The notes beneath the pieces were generated by a model. The model had not been told where the DNA came from, did no database searches, and was given only the letters and a program-made list of their open reading frames with translations. This document shows positions 44,007 to 53,757 of a stretch of DNA of 62,656 nt, piece by piece (within the stretch, counting starts at the first letter, position 1; each line of letters opens with the position of its first letter). A program made the position numbers and the translations under genes. Origin of the DNA: a bacterium (GTDB lineage Bacteria; Bacillota; Clostridia; Christensenellales; CAG-138). The DNA is taken from the NCBI GenBank assembly GCA_022778545.1, contig JALFDW010000011.1, positions 1-62,656 on the forward strand, in the 5' to 3' direction.

Positions 44007-45005
44007 TTACTGTTCCTCCTTTGTAGGATTTGCAAACAAATGGCAGCAAATACTGTGTGTACCACTCTGATATACGCCGGGCATTTGCGTTTGACATATC
44101 GGCATGCATTTGTCACAGCGCGGCGCAAACGGGCAACCGTCCGGAAGCTGTGTCGGATCCGGCATCAGGCCAACAATTGGGTTCAGCCTGCGGGTTTTGA
44201 CATTGAGATTCGGGATAGAACCAAATAGACCCACTGTGTAAGGATGGTGTTTGTCAGCGCAGAAGATGTCCTCCGCAGTGCCCATCTCGATGATATGCCC
44301 CGCATAAATGATAGCGACATTATCGCATGTTTGCGCCACAATGCCGAGATCGTGCGTGATCATTATCATTGCAGTGCCGAGCGTGTCACGCAAATTGCGC
44401 ATCATCGAAATAACCTGTGCCTGAATCGTAACGTCGAGCGCTGTCGTCGGCTCATCCGCAATAATAAGAGACGGGTTACAAGCCAACGCCATCGCAATGA
44501 CAACGCGCTGCTTCATGCCACCTGAAAACTGGTGCGGATAATCCGCTACGCGGTTTTCGGAAATGCCGACCATGTTGAGCACTTCATTAATGCGGTTCTT
44601 GACCTGTTCCTTGTCCATTTCCGGGTTATGGATCATGATGGACTCACCGATCTGATCTCCCACCGTCATGACCGGGTTGAGCGAGGTCATCGGGTCCTGA
44701 AAAATCATTGCGATCTTGCCGCCACGCAGCTCACGCAGTTCATGATCTGACATATCGAAAATACTGCGGCCTTCAATGCGAATGTCGCCGTTTGTGACCT
44801 TACCAGTCCGTTCTGGCAATAGACGCAGCAGCGACAATGCCATTGTCGTTTTACCCGCACCGGTCTCACCAACGAAGCCCAGCGTCTGGCCTTTTTGCAA
44901 CTTGAAGCTGATCCCGTTGACAGCATAGACTGTCTCCAAATCGGTCACATATGTGATCTTCAGATCATCAACCTCTAAAAATGGGGCATTCTTAACTTCA
45001 CTCAT
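44007..45005 (-). CDS. dppD: dipeptide/oligopeptide ABC transporter ATPase, D subunit
   Basis: This 332-residue ATPase has Walker [10 protein letters not shown], a signature segment reading [15 protein letters not shown] and Walker [13 protein letters not shown]. The C-terminal [14 protein letters not shown] cysteine cluster is typical of Opp/Dpp ATPases. AGGAGG lies upstream. It follows dppC by 13 bp in the same operon and works as a heterodimer with the F subunit. Confidence 0.93.
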   Translation of the reverse strand: MSEVKNAPFLEVDDLKITYVTDLETVYAVNGISFKLQKGQTLGFVGETGAGKTTMALSLLRLLPERTGKVTNGDIRIEGRSIFDMSDHELRELRGGKIAMIFQDPMTSLNPVMTVGDQIGESIMIHNPEMDKEQVKNRINEVLNMVGISENRVADYPHQFSGGMKQRVVIAMALACNPSLIIADEPTTALDVTIQAQVISMMRNLRDTLGTAMIMITHDLGIVAQTCDNVAIIYAGHIIEMGTAEDIFCADKHHPYTVGLFGSIPNLNVKTRRLNPIVGLMPDPTQLPDGCPFAPRCDKCMPICQTQMPGVYQSGTHSICCHLFANPTKEEQ

Positions 45006-45018
45006 TTCTAGCTCCTCC

Positions 45019-45888
45019 TTACGATTTCAATTTCGGGTCGAGAGCATCTCTCAGCCCATCGCCCATCATGTTGATGGAGATGGAAGTAATCAGGATAGCG
45101 AGCCCAGGAATGATCATCAAATAGGGGCTGGTGTTAAAGAATTGCCGGGCATCATTGAGCATAGCGCCCCATTCAGGCTTCGGCGGTTGGACTCCCAGCC
45201 CGATGAAGCTCAGCGAGCAGGCGCTGAGGATAACGCCGGAAATGCTCATGGTTGTGTTGATAATGAGTGTACCGGCAGCATTCGGCACGGCATGGCGAAA
45301 AATGATGCGCAGATTGCTGGATCCTCCAGCCTTGGCTGCTTTAATATATTCCTGTTCGGAGATACTCAATGCTACCGATCGGCTCATTCTGGCGAAGCCC
45401 GCGATTTGGCCGACAATCAGTGCAATGATCAGGTTTCGCATGTTGGGCCCCAGCACGGCCACCATGACGATGGCTAAGAGGCTTCCGGGCAGAGCCGAGA
45501 TCATATCAAGAAAGCGCATGATCAGATTGTCAAATTTGCCGCCGAAATAGCCGCAGGCGATGCCTAATGTACCGCCAACCAGCAAGCTGCCAAAGGAGAC
45601 CGTAAAGCCGATAAGCAGGGAGTTGGGGGCTGCATGTACGATGCGGGCGAATACATCACGCCCAAGGTCGTCTGTTCCGAACAGATGCTGAGCATTTGGT
45701 GCCTGCAGACGCTCCTTTGGAGCTGCAGTTGTTGCCATTTCGTAAGGAACGATAACATTGGCAAAAATGACGACTAAAACTATGATAGAAAGAACAATGA
45801 ACCCCGCCAAAGCAATTTTGTTTTTGCAAAAACGGCGCCAAATCTCTTTTGCTCGCGCTGCAGCGCGGGATTTTTTCCATTTATTCAT
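45019..45888 (-). CDS. dppC: dipeptide ABC transporter permease, C subunit
   Basis: This 289-residue inner-membrane permease has the OppC_N helix near the N-terminus followed by a five-helix BPD domain. The EAA loop region (LSISEQEYIKAAKAGGSSNLRIIFRHAVPN) contacts the ATPases. It is 12 bp from dppB. The length and order B-C-D-F are those of classical dipeptide systems. Confidence 0.92.
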   Translation of the reverse strand: MNKWKKSRAAARAKEIWRRFCKNKIALAGFIVLSIIVLVVIFANVIVPYEMATTAAPKERLQAPNAQHLFGTDDLGRDVFARIVHAAPNSLLIGFTVSFGSLLVGGTLGIACGYFGGKFDNLIMRFLDMISALPGSLLAIVMVAVLGPNMRNLIIALIVGQIAGFARMSRSVALSISEQEYIKAAKAGGSSNLRIIFRHAVPNAAGTLIINTTMSISGVILSACSLSFIGLGVQPPKPEWGAMLNDARQFFNTSPYLMIIPGLAILITSISINMMGDGLRDALDPKLKS

Positions 45889-45900
45889 CCTTCGTTCTCC

Positions 45901-46833
45901 TTATCTGGAATACTTCGCCTTGATGCGAGGGTCGATGAATGCATACATCAGATCCACAAGAATCAGGATGATGTTATAGAGAATTGCGAAAATCACGGAA
46001 GTAGCCACCACAGTCGGCGTGTCGCGCATATTGATGGAGATCAGCGTCAATGTTCCTAAGCCAGGAAGATTGTATAAGTTCTCTGTCACAATAGCACCGC
46101 CAATTTGTGCACCAAAGGAGCTGCCCAGCAACGTGATAACGGGCAACAGTCCGTTTTTCATTGCGTGCTTCCAGATAACCTTACGTTCCGCTACGCCTTT
46201 AGCCCGGGCGGTACGCACATAGTCAGCACGGATGGTTTCCAACATGGAAGAACGAGTATAACGCAGAATCTCTGCGGCATAGACAACAGCAATCGTCAGA
46301 GTGGGCAGGATCCAGTGCTTGATAGAACCCATACCAAAGGAGGGAAGCCATCCTAATTTATAGGCTAAAATGTATATCATCATCATGCCTAGCCAGAAAG
46401 ACGGCACTGCAGACAAAGTTAAAGCTATAACCGATGGAATGGTATCTAAAAGCGAATACTGTTTGACAGCTGACAAAACCCCTAAAGGAATGCCGATCAC
46501 TGCTGCTAAACTCAAACCGAAAAACGCCAAACGGATGGATATCGGAAGGCGAACCTTGATCTCATTGATGATAGGTTGGGATGTGCGGTAAGATGTTCCA
46601 AAGTCCAGTTTAAAGATCATCTTGCCAACATAATCGACATATTTGACAAGAAAAGGCCGATCATAACCCAACTCATGGTTGAGCGCGTCCTTCTGCTCCT
46701 GCGGTGCATTGGAAGGCAACATAATGGTAGCCGGATCACCTGGAGCCAGAGACATCAACCCGTAAACTACAAAGGTGATGCAGAAAACGAGAGGAATGAG
46801 CATGAGGATGCGTTTTATAACGTATCGTATCAT
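45901..46833 (-). CDS. dppB: dipeptide ABC transporter permease, B subunit
   Basis: This 310-residue permease has an N-terminal helix with the family's LGxDRP-like periplasmic segment (LGYDRPFLVKYVDYV). The BPD domain contains the EAA loop (ADYVRTARAKGVAERKVIWKHAMKN). It is the first permease gene after the 341-bp gap that separates it from the binding-protein gene. Confidence 0.92.
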   Translation of the reverse strand: MIRYVIKRILMLIPLVFCITFVVYGLMSLAPGDPATIMLPSNAPQEQKDALNHELGYDRPFLVKYVDYVGKMIFKLDFGTSYRTSQPIINEIKVRLPISIRLAFFGLSLAAVIGIPLGVLSAVKQYSLLDTIPSVIALTLSAVPSFWLGMMMIYILAYKLGWLPSFGMGSIKHWILPTLTIAVVYAAEILRYTRSSMLETIRADYVRTARAKGVAERKVIWKHAMKNGLLPVITLLGSSFGAQIGGAIVTENLYNLPGLGTLTLISINMRDTPTVVATSVIFAILYNIILILVDLMYAFIDPRIKAKYSR

Positions 46834-47174
46834 TGCACTTGCTCCTTGTACTGTATAGAGTAGTAGTTATTAACGCCCCTCTCCAAGGGCTAATGGCTTT
46901 GGCAAGATCAAAAGCGGGTTGAAATGAAATCTTCTAATGCCTGACTGCGTTTTCAAGCTGGAAAAAAAGACCTTTTGATCATTCTCCAGCACGCATCAGG
47001 CTGCAGATGTGCATGTGATGAGATTGGGAGTCATTCCAACCGATGCTTTTTTACTATATAACCTTTTACCATAACCATTTGCTTTGAATAATTTTGCCGC
47101 ATCCCACCACCCGGTTGGCAGGGAGGTGGGATGCAGCCGAACGAAACTAATCCAACAGTTCCTTCAACCGAGAT
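46834..47174 (-). other. intergenic region between binding-protein and permease genes, with a hairpin
   Basis: No gene is visible in these 341 bp. A perfect 10-bp stem, GCATCCCACC (47099-47108) with GGTGGGATGC (47125-47134), lies 41-76 bp after the binding-protein stop on the minus strand, without a clear T-run. Such a partial terminator or stabilising hairpin would let the binding protein be made in excess over the permeases. Confidence 0.5.
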
Positions 47175-48791
47175 TTAGTTCCAGCTCCAATTGTAAACTT
47201 CATAGAGGTTAAGAGGCGCAGCCGCATTCAGGTTCTTGTCCCACGCATATAGGTTCTGAATGTGGATTACCGGCAGATAGCAGCACAAATCGTGAACATA
47301 TTCTTCAACTTCAGCGTAGATCGCGTTGCGCTTTTCCGTATCCATCTCTGCGCGAGCCTTAATAAACATATCGTCAACCCACTGGGCATCAATGTTTTCA
47401 TTGCTCTTGAGCTGCACCTCTGCGTCATCAAACAAACCAAACGAGGAGTACGAATCGGCAAAGCTGGAGGTGAACGTCATGCCCGAGATGTACATATCGT
47501 ATGTGTGGTTCTGAGAGATATCAGTCAGGATCGCGCCGGTCTCACCGATCTCGATCTGGCACGTAATACCTACATCCTGCATATTCTGCTGCAGCAGCTG
47601 GGCAATCTTGATGTAACGGCCGCCACCACCGTTGATAACGGAGATCGTGCCTACATCGCATCCATTGGCATAACCCGCTTCAGCCAGGAGTACCTTAGCC
47701 TTTTCAGGGTTATAGGAGAAATCGATGCCCACTTCCTGGGCGCCCTCAAAGAAACCGGAACGGACATAATGAGTTGCCACATCAGCAAATCCATCAGCCG
47801 CAACCAGACACATGGATTCCTTATCGATGCAATAGTGGATGGCCTGGCGGACACGTACGTCATACAGCGGATTGTCCGGCTTTCCGACATTCAGGCCGAT
47901 ATAGGAAACGTGCTTGCTGGGGCTTTGAACGGTGGTGAAATTGCCGCTCGAAACGATAGTGTTCCAATCGGCAGAGGGAATGTTGCAGAAGTCAAACTCG
48001 CCGTTCTGGAAGGCAAGCAGCTGCGTAGAGGAATCGGCCATCGGGGTGAAGTTGATGGTCTTGATGGTAGCTTCACCACGCCAATAGTCCGGGTTGGCCT
48101 TCAGGACGATCTTTGTGTTCTGGTCATAGTAGTCCAAAATGTAGGGACCTGTGCCTGCCAAAGTGGGGATGGCGCCAAACCGGTCGCCTGCTTCTTCCAC
48201 AGCCTTTTCGGAAACGATCCAGATGTTGTTCATGCTGGTAAGGAAAATGGAGTTAGGCCCGTCCAACGTGAACTTGACGGTGGTATCGTCCAGTGCTTCG
48301 ACACTGACCAAACCGACGAGGTCAGTAACGCGGTAGAAGTTATCAAGGCAGCGCTGGTAGCTATATACCACGTCAGAAGCTTTGAACTTTTCACCGTTCT
48401 GGAACATGACATCATCGCGGAGGTTAACAGTGATTTCCGTGCCGGTTTCATCAACCGTATAGTCCAGGGCCAGACGCGGTGTCAAAGACGTATCATCTTC
48501 AACATACCACAAGGGCTCATAAATCTGGTTGATGACATACTGGTCTACCATCAGTCCTGCATCGTGCGGATCCAGGGTGTTTCCGATGGAAGCCAAAGGA
48601 ATGTTCACATCGGTGCGGCCGCTAACTGAAGGAGCAGCAGTACCGGGATCGGTTGCTGTGGGGTTGGTATCAGAGGTATTCGGGGTATTGTCGGTAGTAT
48701 TGTCGGGAGTGTTTGCGGGAGTGTTGTTGCAGCCAACCAACATCATGACCAACATGGCGATTGTCAGTAGCAACGCTAAGGCTTTTTTCAT
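47175..48791 (-). CDS. dipeptide/oligopeptide-binding lipoprotein
   Basis: This 538-residue SBP_bac_5 family lipoprotein has a signal peptide ending in the lipobox LVGC, with Cys21 lipidated. A Thr/Asn/Asp/Pro-rich linker follows, then the peptide-binding fold (TLDPHDAGLMVDQYVINQIYEPLWY near the N-terminus). It captures the substrate outside the membrane and hands it to DppBCDF. AGGAGG precedes the ATG. It lies between the D-aminoacylase gene and the permease genes. Confidence 0.93.
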   Translation of the reverse strand: MKKALALLLTIAMLVMMLVGCNNTPANTPDNTTDNTPNTSDTNPTATDPGTAAPSVSGRTDVNIPLASIGNTLDPHDAGLMVDQYVINQIYEPLWYVEDDTSLTPRLALDYTVDETGTEITVNLRDDVMFQNGEKFKASDVVYSYQRCLDNFYRVTDLVGLVSVEALDDTTVKFTLDGPNSIFLTSMNNIWIVSEKAVEEAGDRFGAIPTLAGTGPYILDYYDQNTKIVLKANPDYWRGEATIKTINFTPMADSSTQLLAFQNGEFDFCNIPSADWNTIVSSGNFTTVQSPSKHVSYIGLNVGKPDNPLYDVRVRQAIHYCIDKESMCLVAADGFADVATHYVRSGFFEGAQEVGIDFSYNPEKAKVLLAEAGYANGCDVGTISVINGGGGRYIKIAQLLQQNMQDVGITCQIEIGETGAILTDISQNHTYDMYISGMTFTSSFADSYSSFGLFDDAEVQLKSNENIDAQWVDDMFIKARAEMDTEKRNAIYAEVEEYVHDLCCYLPVIHIQNLYAWDKNLNAAAPLNLYEVYNWSWN

Positions 48792-48838
48792 GTTTTGATC
48801 CTCCTGTTTGTTATATTATTGAAAGCTCTTCCACGCAG

Positions 48839-50443
48839 TTAACCGCGCTTCAGCACCTTTCCGCTTCTATGGCCGTTTGCAAGACCATGCTCGACGGCAA
48901 CATCGCCGTTGACCAGCACCCAATGAATTCCCTTATTGGGACGATAGGGATGCGTAAAGTCCGCTGTTGCATGGAGCTCATCATAACGGAATACTGTAAT
49001 GTTGGCATCTCGCCCTTCTTTCAAAATGCCCTGTTCCGAAAGCCCGATTGCCTGTGCTGTATCATAAGTAATGTTGCGAATGGATTCTTCCATGCTGCGC
49101 AAACGAAAATCGCGTACGAGTTCCAGACGGCGAATCATGGTGCCCGTTCCACGGGGATGACCGCCGCCAACCTGCTCAAAATCGATCCTCTCATCGGGAT
49201 AGTCGGACCAGTCCGATCCGCAATAAACCAACGGATGCCCCATGATGCGCAACAGATCGGATGCGCTCTGGTTGAAATATATCCCTTGTATAACGCCCTG
49301 ATTTTCCAGAAGAACATCGCACATTACGTCGATCGGTTCTTTTCCTTCCGTTCGGGCGATCTGGCCGATGGTCTTGTTGACGTACTGAGGCGTCATCCTG
49401 GCTTCAACGATCATGCACCCGTCAAAACCGGCGGAATAGATGCCGCTTTCAAATTCATCCACTTCATTAAAGATGGAGTAGAGGATCTGTTTGCGAATTG
49501 CAGAATCCTTCAGCCGCTCCAGCATAGCCGCTGTTCCGCCCTCAAGATACTTGGGAGGAATCTGGCTGGAGAGAGGCGCAGAGCTTGCGTTGTAAGGATA
49601 TTGGTCTGCACATACGGACACGCCGCGCTTGTTCGCGCGTTCGATCTCCGCCAACAGCGCGGCTGATTGGCCTTCGTTGTGCCGGCCCATGACCTTGAGG
49701 TGGGAAATCAAAACGGAAACCCCGCTCTCCGCGCCAACGGCTATGGCCTCCTTCACCGAACGCAGCACATGATCTCCTTCGCCCCGGATGTGAGAGGCGT
49801 AAACACCCTTGTAGGGCGCCATCGCACGCGCCAGCTCCACAAGTTCCGCCTGTTGAGCGTAGGCAGAAGGCACATAGACCAACCCGGAGGTGAACCCCAA
49901 ATAGCCTGCCTCCATGGCTTGAACGAGGTCGGCCTTCATGCAGGCCATCTCCGCCTCATTGGGCGCTCGATTCACATAACCCATTGCCTTGGCACGCAAT
50001 GCGCCGTGACCGATGAAAAACGCCACATTCGTCCCGATAGAAGCCTGCTCTGCTGCCGCCATGAACGATGCGGGACTTTGCGCAAGCGCGACCCAACGCT
50101 CATATTCTTCAGGAGGAAGGTGCAGCTTTGCCTCCTCAAGATTTCCTTCGCTATATGGAGCCGGTGAGCTGCCGCACTGGCCGGCGATTTGCGTGGTTAC
50201 ACCCTGCTCCAAATAGTTGTAGCTGTTGCTTCCAGTAAAGATGATGGTATCGCTATGTGTGTGGCTGTCGATAAAACCGGGCGCAACCTGTAATCCTTCC
50301 GCATTGATAACCCGGCGAGCTTCACCGTCAATCTGCGGTGCAATGCGGGCGATCTTGCCGTCCGCGATAGCCAAATCCGCGTAAAACGGCGTTTCGCCTC
50401 TGCCATCCACGATCAGCCCGTTTTTGATCAATATATCATACAT
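48839..50443 (-). CDS. N-acyl-D-amino-acid deacylase (D-aminoacylase)
   Basis: This 534-residue amidohydrolase-superfamily enzyme has the opening KNGLIVDGRGETPFYADLAI, the metal motif GFIDSHTHSD, and later YASHIRGEGD and HPLVYCGSDW, typical of N-acyl-D-amino-acid deacylases. It removes acyl groups from D-amino acids in the cytosol, although some relatives act on dihydropyrimidines or other amides. The ATG at 50443 follows AAGAGG; a longer frame from 50467 lacks a site. Confidence 0.85.
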   Translation of the reverse strand: MYDILIKNGLIVDGRGETPFYADLAIADGKIARIAPQIDGEARRVINAEGLQVAPGFIDSHTHSDTIIFTGSNSYNYLEQGVTTQIAGQCGSSPAPYSEGNLEEAKLHLPPEEYERWVALAQSPASFMAAAEQASIGTNVAFFIGHGALRAKAMGYVNRAPNEAEMACMKADLVQAMEAGYLGFTSGLVYVPSAYAQQAELVELARAMAPYKGVYASHIRGEGDHVLRSVKEAIAVGAESGVSVLISHLKVMGRHNEGQSAALLAEIERANKRGVSVCADQYPYNASSAPLSSQIPPKYLEGGTAAMLERLKDSAIRKQILYSIFNEVDEFESGIYSAGFDGCMIVEARMTPQYVNKTIGQIARTEGKEPIDVMCDVLLENQGVIQGIYFNQSASDLLRIMGHPLVYCGSDWSDYPDERIDFEQVGGGHPRGTGTMIRRLELVRDFRLRSMEESIRNITYDTAQAIGLSEQGILKEGRDANITVFRYDELHATADFTHPYRPNKGIHWVLVNGDVAVEHGLANGHRSGKVLKRG

Positions 50444-50484
50444 GCTGCTAACCTCTTTTCCCGTCACTTTTCATTAGAATATCA

Positions 50485-51555
50485 TTAGAATACATAAGAG
50501 CGCAACGGCTTTCCCAACGCTTGTTCACAAACTTCATATAGCTGTGGAATATGCATGCCGCGACCCAGTTTCAATCGTTTCACAGGCACAGCAACCACGG
50601 CAACATCCATTTTTTCAGTCAATTGTGCCGAGCAGACCGGTCGCCGCGAAGCGAGATCAATCACGGCAATCAACTCCGGAAAAGTCGCAAGACGAACTCC
50701 GCGCGACTCCGCAAGCAGATATTCGTTCATGAACTCGACATCCAACTCATCACTTCCGGCCTGGACAGAAAAACGTCCTACGTCAAAACCGTTGGCAATA
50801 CGCAGCTCCAGGTGTGTGACGCTGCCCTGCGCCAGTATGCGGCAATCAAGCGCATGCTCAAGCGCCCGCAGAAGCGTGCCCATATCGCGGTCATTATCCC
50901 TCCAAAGGAGTCCTATCTCCGCTGCCTGCGTCACCGTCCCAAGTGCCGCGTTTTCCTTATAATAGGCCGCCGTGACGGGATTCCGCAATACCGTAACGAA
51001 GCCACCGGCCATCATAGCGGCATTGCGGACGAGCGTGGAGGTGCTCTCTACAGTTCCGATGACAGAGAGGGATGTCTCCTTCATGCCGGCACCGCCTGCA
51101 CAAGCCTGCACCGCACGGTAATCCGGTATCTGGTCAAGGCCCATGGCTCCCATCAGCCCCGTCGGGTGCGCGCGGCCGTTGCACGCGCCATCCAGCATGG
51201 GCAGTCCGGTGATCGCCGCGGTGATCCAGCCATTGGAGATGCTCTGAGCGCCGGGTTCATTCGTGGTCAGCGCGGCGAGTGATCCTGCATGCGCATCACG
51301 AAACTTACGGTATACCTGCTCATAATGCTGCCGTTCAATGCAGGAATCCTTTGAAGCAGGAGATCCCACAAGTGAAACCGTCGCGATTTCGTCGTTTTCA
51401 CTAAGCTCCTCTACGGACACAAAGCGTACAGGGCCAATATCAAGCGCTTCGGCAAGCGTTCTTTCGCCACCTTCGAGCAGCCCTCCGCCGCCTCCGCCGA
51501 GAAACCAACCTCCCAGCAATGCATCCATGCCGAACTCTTTTGTCAATTCAAACAC
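50485..51555 (-). CDS. DUF917 (S-methyl-thiohydantoin desulfurase-like) protein
   Basis: This 356-residue protein has the DUF917 pattern: a glycine-rich N-terminal stretch (GGWFLGGGGGGLLEGG), a central DGACNGRAHPTGLMGAMGL, and C-terminal SRGVRLATFPELIAVID. Members occur beside hydantoinase-type or peptide-catabolic genes, and one subgroup is linked to thiohydantoin desulfuration. The start is GTG 51555 with GAGGAG upstream. It is the first gene of the leftward operon and is divergent from pucR. Confidence 0.8.
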   Translation of the reverse strand: MFELTKEFGMDALLGGWFLGGGGGGLLEGGERTLAEALDIGPVRFVSVEELSENDEIATVSLVGSPASKDSCIERQHYEQVYRKFRDAHAGSLAALTTNEPGAQSISNGWITAAITGLPMLDGACNGRAHPTGLMGAMGLDQIPDYRAVQACAGGAGMKETSLSVIGTVESTSTLVRNAAMMAGGFVTVLRNPVTAAYYKENAALGTVTQAAEIGLLWRDNDRDMGTLLRALEHALDCRILAQGSVTHLELRIANGFDVGRFSVQAGSDELDVEFMNEYLLAESRGVRLATFPELIAVIDLASRRPVCSAQLTEKMDVAVVAVPVKRLKLGRGMHIPQLYEVCEQALGKPLRSYVF

Positions 51556-51582
51556 TGCTTTTATCTCCTCATTCCATGGATT

Positions 51583-51642
51583 TGCACCTGTGCATCAACA
51601 CCATCGCGTATCTTGCGCTAAGTCCGATAAAGGTGCTATACT
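51583..51642. promoter_or_regulatory. pucR promoter and candidate PucR operator
   Basis: For pucR, TTGCGC (51613-51618), 18 bp, then TATACT (51637-51642) with a TGC extension. Upstream lies the inverted repeat TGCAC-CT-GTGCA (51583-51594), between the divergent pucR and DUF917 genes. Nearly the same half-sites lie upstream of aroM at 53610-53624. No clear minus-strand promoter was found. Confidence 0.6.
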
Positions 51643-51684
51643 CAAACAAAATGTAACCTAAGCTCAGTAATGCAAAGGAGTAAC

Positions 51685-52842
51685 GTGCGCGTGACCGTTC
51701 GGGATCTACTTCAGTTCTACCCGATGATGTCTTGCCTTTGTGGTAAAGCAGGCATGGATCGGGAGATCAGGTATATTGACATTGTGGAAATACCTGAGGG
51801 CCCCTCTTGGGTCGCTCCGGGTGATTTTATCATTACCACCGGTTTTTTCTTTCGTTCCAATGCAGATTTCGAGCGCCTGGTGCGCTGCCTTCTTCTGCAT
51901 CAGGTTTCTGGCCTGGGCATTAAGTTGGGGAAGTATGTACAGGAACTTCCTGCCATCATTCGCGAACTTGCCGAAGCGCACAGCTTCCCGATTATTTCGA
52001 TACCGATAGAACTCAGCTACCGGGAAATCCAACAGATTAATAATGGAATGCCCTTCTCACCGCAGCCGGAGGCTCGAGCAACCGAGCATACGGATATGCT
52101 ACAGTTCTTTCACGAAGCGTTATTCGGCAACTCTATCAGTCGCTTTTCCCTTGAACAGATGGCGCAGAATGCGCGTCTCTCAGAGGACGCTCCATGGCTT
52201 GCCGCAGTGGCAGAAGCCAACATGCAAGGGGTGAGTAACCGTATTGCCGTGCGCGCCGCCCAATATGAAAACGAATTTCTGCTGCTTAGCAACGATACGG
52301 GTACGCATCTTGTGGCGGCGTTCTCTCCGTGCTGCGATTCACCTTGTTCCAACGATATCGAGCAGTTCCTGCAGCATTTCCGCGATTGCTGCGAGGAGCA
52401 GATCTTCGGGATTGGCGAACCAGTTAAAGGGCCTACAAATATCTCAAATTCATACCGCCACGCACTGTTTGCGCTGAAGGTTGGCAAGGCGGTAGCACCA
52501 GAAAAAAGAGAGCATTACTATATGGATTACCTTGATTATGCTGCTGTATCCGAAACCGCAAACGACGCTGCGGTGCAACTTTTAACCGATCGATTTCTGC
52601 GGCCACTATACGACCATGATGTGTGCAAGCACGCTCAACTGATGGATACTCTGAAAGTGCTTGATCGATGTGGCTATAATATGGCACTTGCGGCACAAGC
52701 GCTCTATATCCACCGCAATACGCTTTACGCCAGGGTCAGCACCATCTCGCAGTTGTTGAAAGTCGATCTGCGGGATGTCCCCGTCCAGTACGCGATCCAT
52801 CTCGCGTTGACAGCGAATTTGTTATCCAGCCTTGGGTTTTAA
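51685..52842 (+). CDS. PucR-family transcriptional regulator
   Basis: This 385-residue activator has an N-terminal PucR domain (VTVRDLLQFYP through about residue 125), a middle region, and a C-terminal helix-turn-helix of the HTH_30 type (LKVLDRCGYNMALAAQALYIHRNTLYARV). The GTG at 51685 is favoured: homologues begin M-x-V-T-V-R-D, and AAAGGAG lies at 51674-51680, inside the longer reading that starts at ATG 51670. It probably senses the island substrate and activates both flanking units. Confidence 0.9.
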   Translation: MRVTVRDLLQFYPMMSCLCGKAGMDREIRYIDIVEIPEGPSWVAPGDFIITTGFFFRSNADFERLVRCLLLHQVSGLGIKLGKYVQELPAIIRELAEAHSFPIISIPIELSYREIQQINNGMPFSPQPEARATEHTDMLQFFHEALFGNSISRFSLEQMAQNARLSEDAPWLAAVAEANMQGVSNRIAVRAAQYENEFLLLSNDTGTHLVAAFSPCCDSPCSNDIEQFLQHFRDCCEEQIFGIGEPVKGPTNISNSYRHALFALKVGKAVAPEKREHYYMDYLDYAAVSETANDAAVQLLTDRFLRPLYDHDVCKHAQLMDTLKVLDRCGYNMALAAQALYIHRNTLYARVSTISQLLKVDLRDVPVQYAIHLALTANLLSSLGF

Positions 52843-53522
52843 TGGGGTGCATCCAATATGTGCACTGCTTCATGGACGAGTTCTTCCCGCGGGAGAATAA
52901 TCTTTAGTTTGCTCTCCTGTGAAGCGATATCTCGCGCCTGCAGGGAATACCCAAAGCAATCCATGCAAAGCACACGTGCACCTCGCTCGCTTAGACGCAT
53001 GGCGGCGGCAACAATCTCGCTGATGCTTCCAAAGGGATCGGCCACTTCAAGCAAAGGGGCTTGTATCCCTGCTGTGAGCCACCAAGAGGCAATCTGCTCA
53101 CATTGCTCTGCAACGGGAACAAGCACGCCGATGGGAGCGCCCTGCGCCTGAGAAATTGCGCTTTTCCGATGAAGCGAGCCGAGAAAAAGAAGCGGGCGAC
53201 TATGATGATAGGCTGGGAACACGCCCGTGCATGCCACAATCTGCAAAAGCGTTCCGCTGGCTTCCGCCCGTGTAATACAATCCTGCATTCCCAGGAGCAC
53301 TGCCGCTTCCGACAATTTTACCAACGCGCCGTTTCGCAAACGCGTAACAAGCATGTTGCCCGTACCCTGGTATCCGAAACGCTCCTCGATTGCGCGTTCG
53401 CTTAGTCCGTCGCAAACGCCAAATTCTGTCAATGCTATTTCAGGCGGCAGCAATGCCCTGAAATCATTGCAGATATCCGAGCGCGGCGTCTGCCCAATCG
53501 TCAGAACAGCAATGGTTTTCAT
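52839..53522 (-). CDS. AroM-family protein
   Basis: The 227-residue cytosolic protein matches the AroM family (opening AVLTIGQTPRSDI). The family resembles aspartate/glutamate racemases in fold, and its reaction is not established. In Clostridia it recurs beside DUF917, DUF1177, peptidase and peptide-transport genes. It is convergent with pucR, overlapping by 4 bp. GAGGAGG precedes the ATG. Confidence 0.8.
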   Translation of the reverse strand: MKTIAVLTIGQTPRSDICNDFRALLPPEIALTEFGVCDGLSERAIEERFGYQGTGNMLVTRLRNGALVKLSEAAVLLGMQDCITRAEASGTLLQIVACTGVFPAYHHSRPLLFLGSLHRKSAISQAQGAPIGVLVPVAEQCEQIASWWLTAGIQAPLLEVADPFGSISEIVAAAMRLSERGARVLCMDCFGYSLQARDIASQESKLKIILPREELVHEAVHILDAPH

Positions 53523-53547
53523 GGCTATTCCTCCTCTCGTTGACTTT

Positions 53548-53624
53548 ATTCTACATGTTTCTTTAATTAGAAAACAATTGTGCAGTATTACGTTTGTTTG
53601 CTCATCCACTGTGCACAGTGCACA
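53548..53624 (-). promoter_or_regulatory. aroM promoter and upstream operator
   Basis: On the minus strand, TTGTTT (53577-53572), 18 bp, then TAGAAT (53553-53548). The imperfect palindrome TGTGCACAGTGCACA (53610-53624) lies about 40 bp before the -35, where an activator would bind. It shares TGCAC/GTGCA half-sites with the pucR-DUF917 region. Confidence 0.5.
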
Positions 53625-53757
53625 TGTTAAGACTGCTGATGGCAGGTCATGCTGCACTCTGTATTTCTGCTCTATTTGGGGTTTACATAAATTATTTAGA
53701 CGAGCTTACACGAGAAGAAAGAGAAATAAGGGATAAGTGAAACACCAGGAATCAAAA

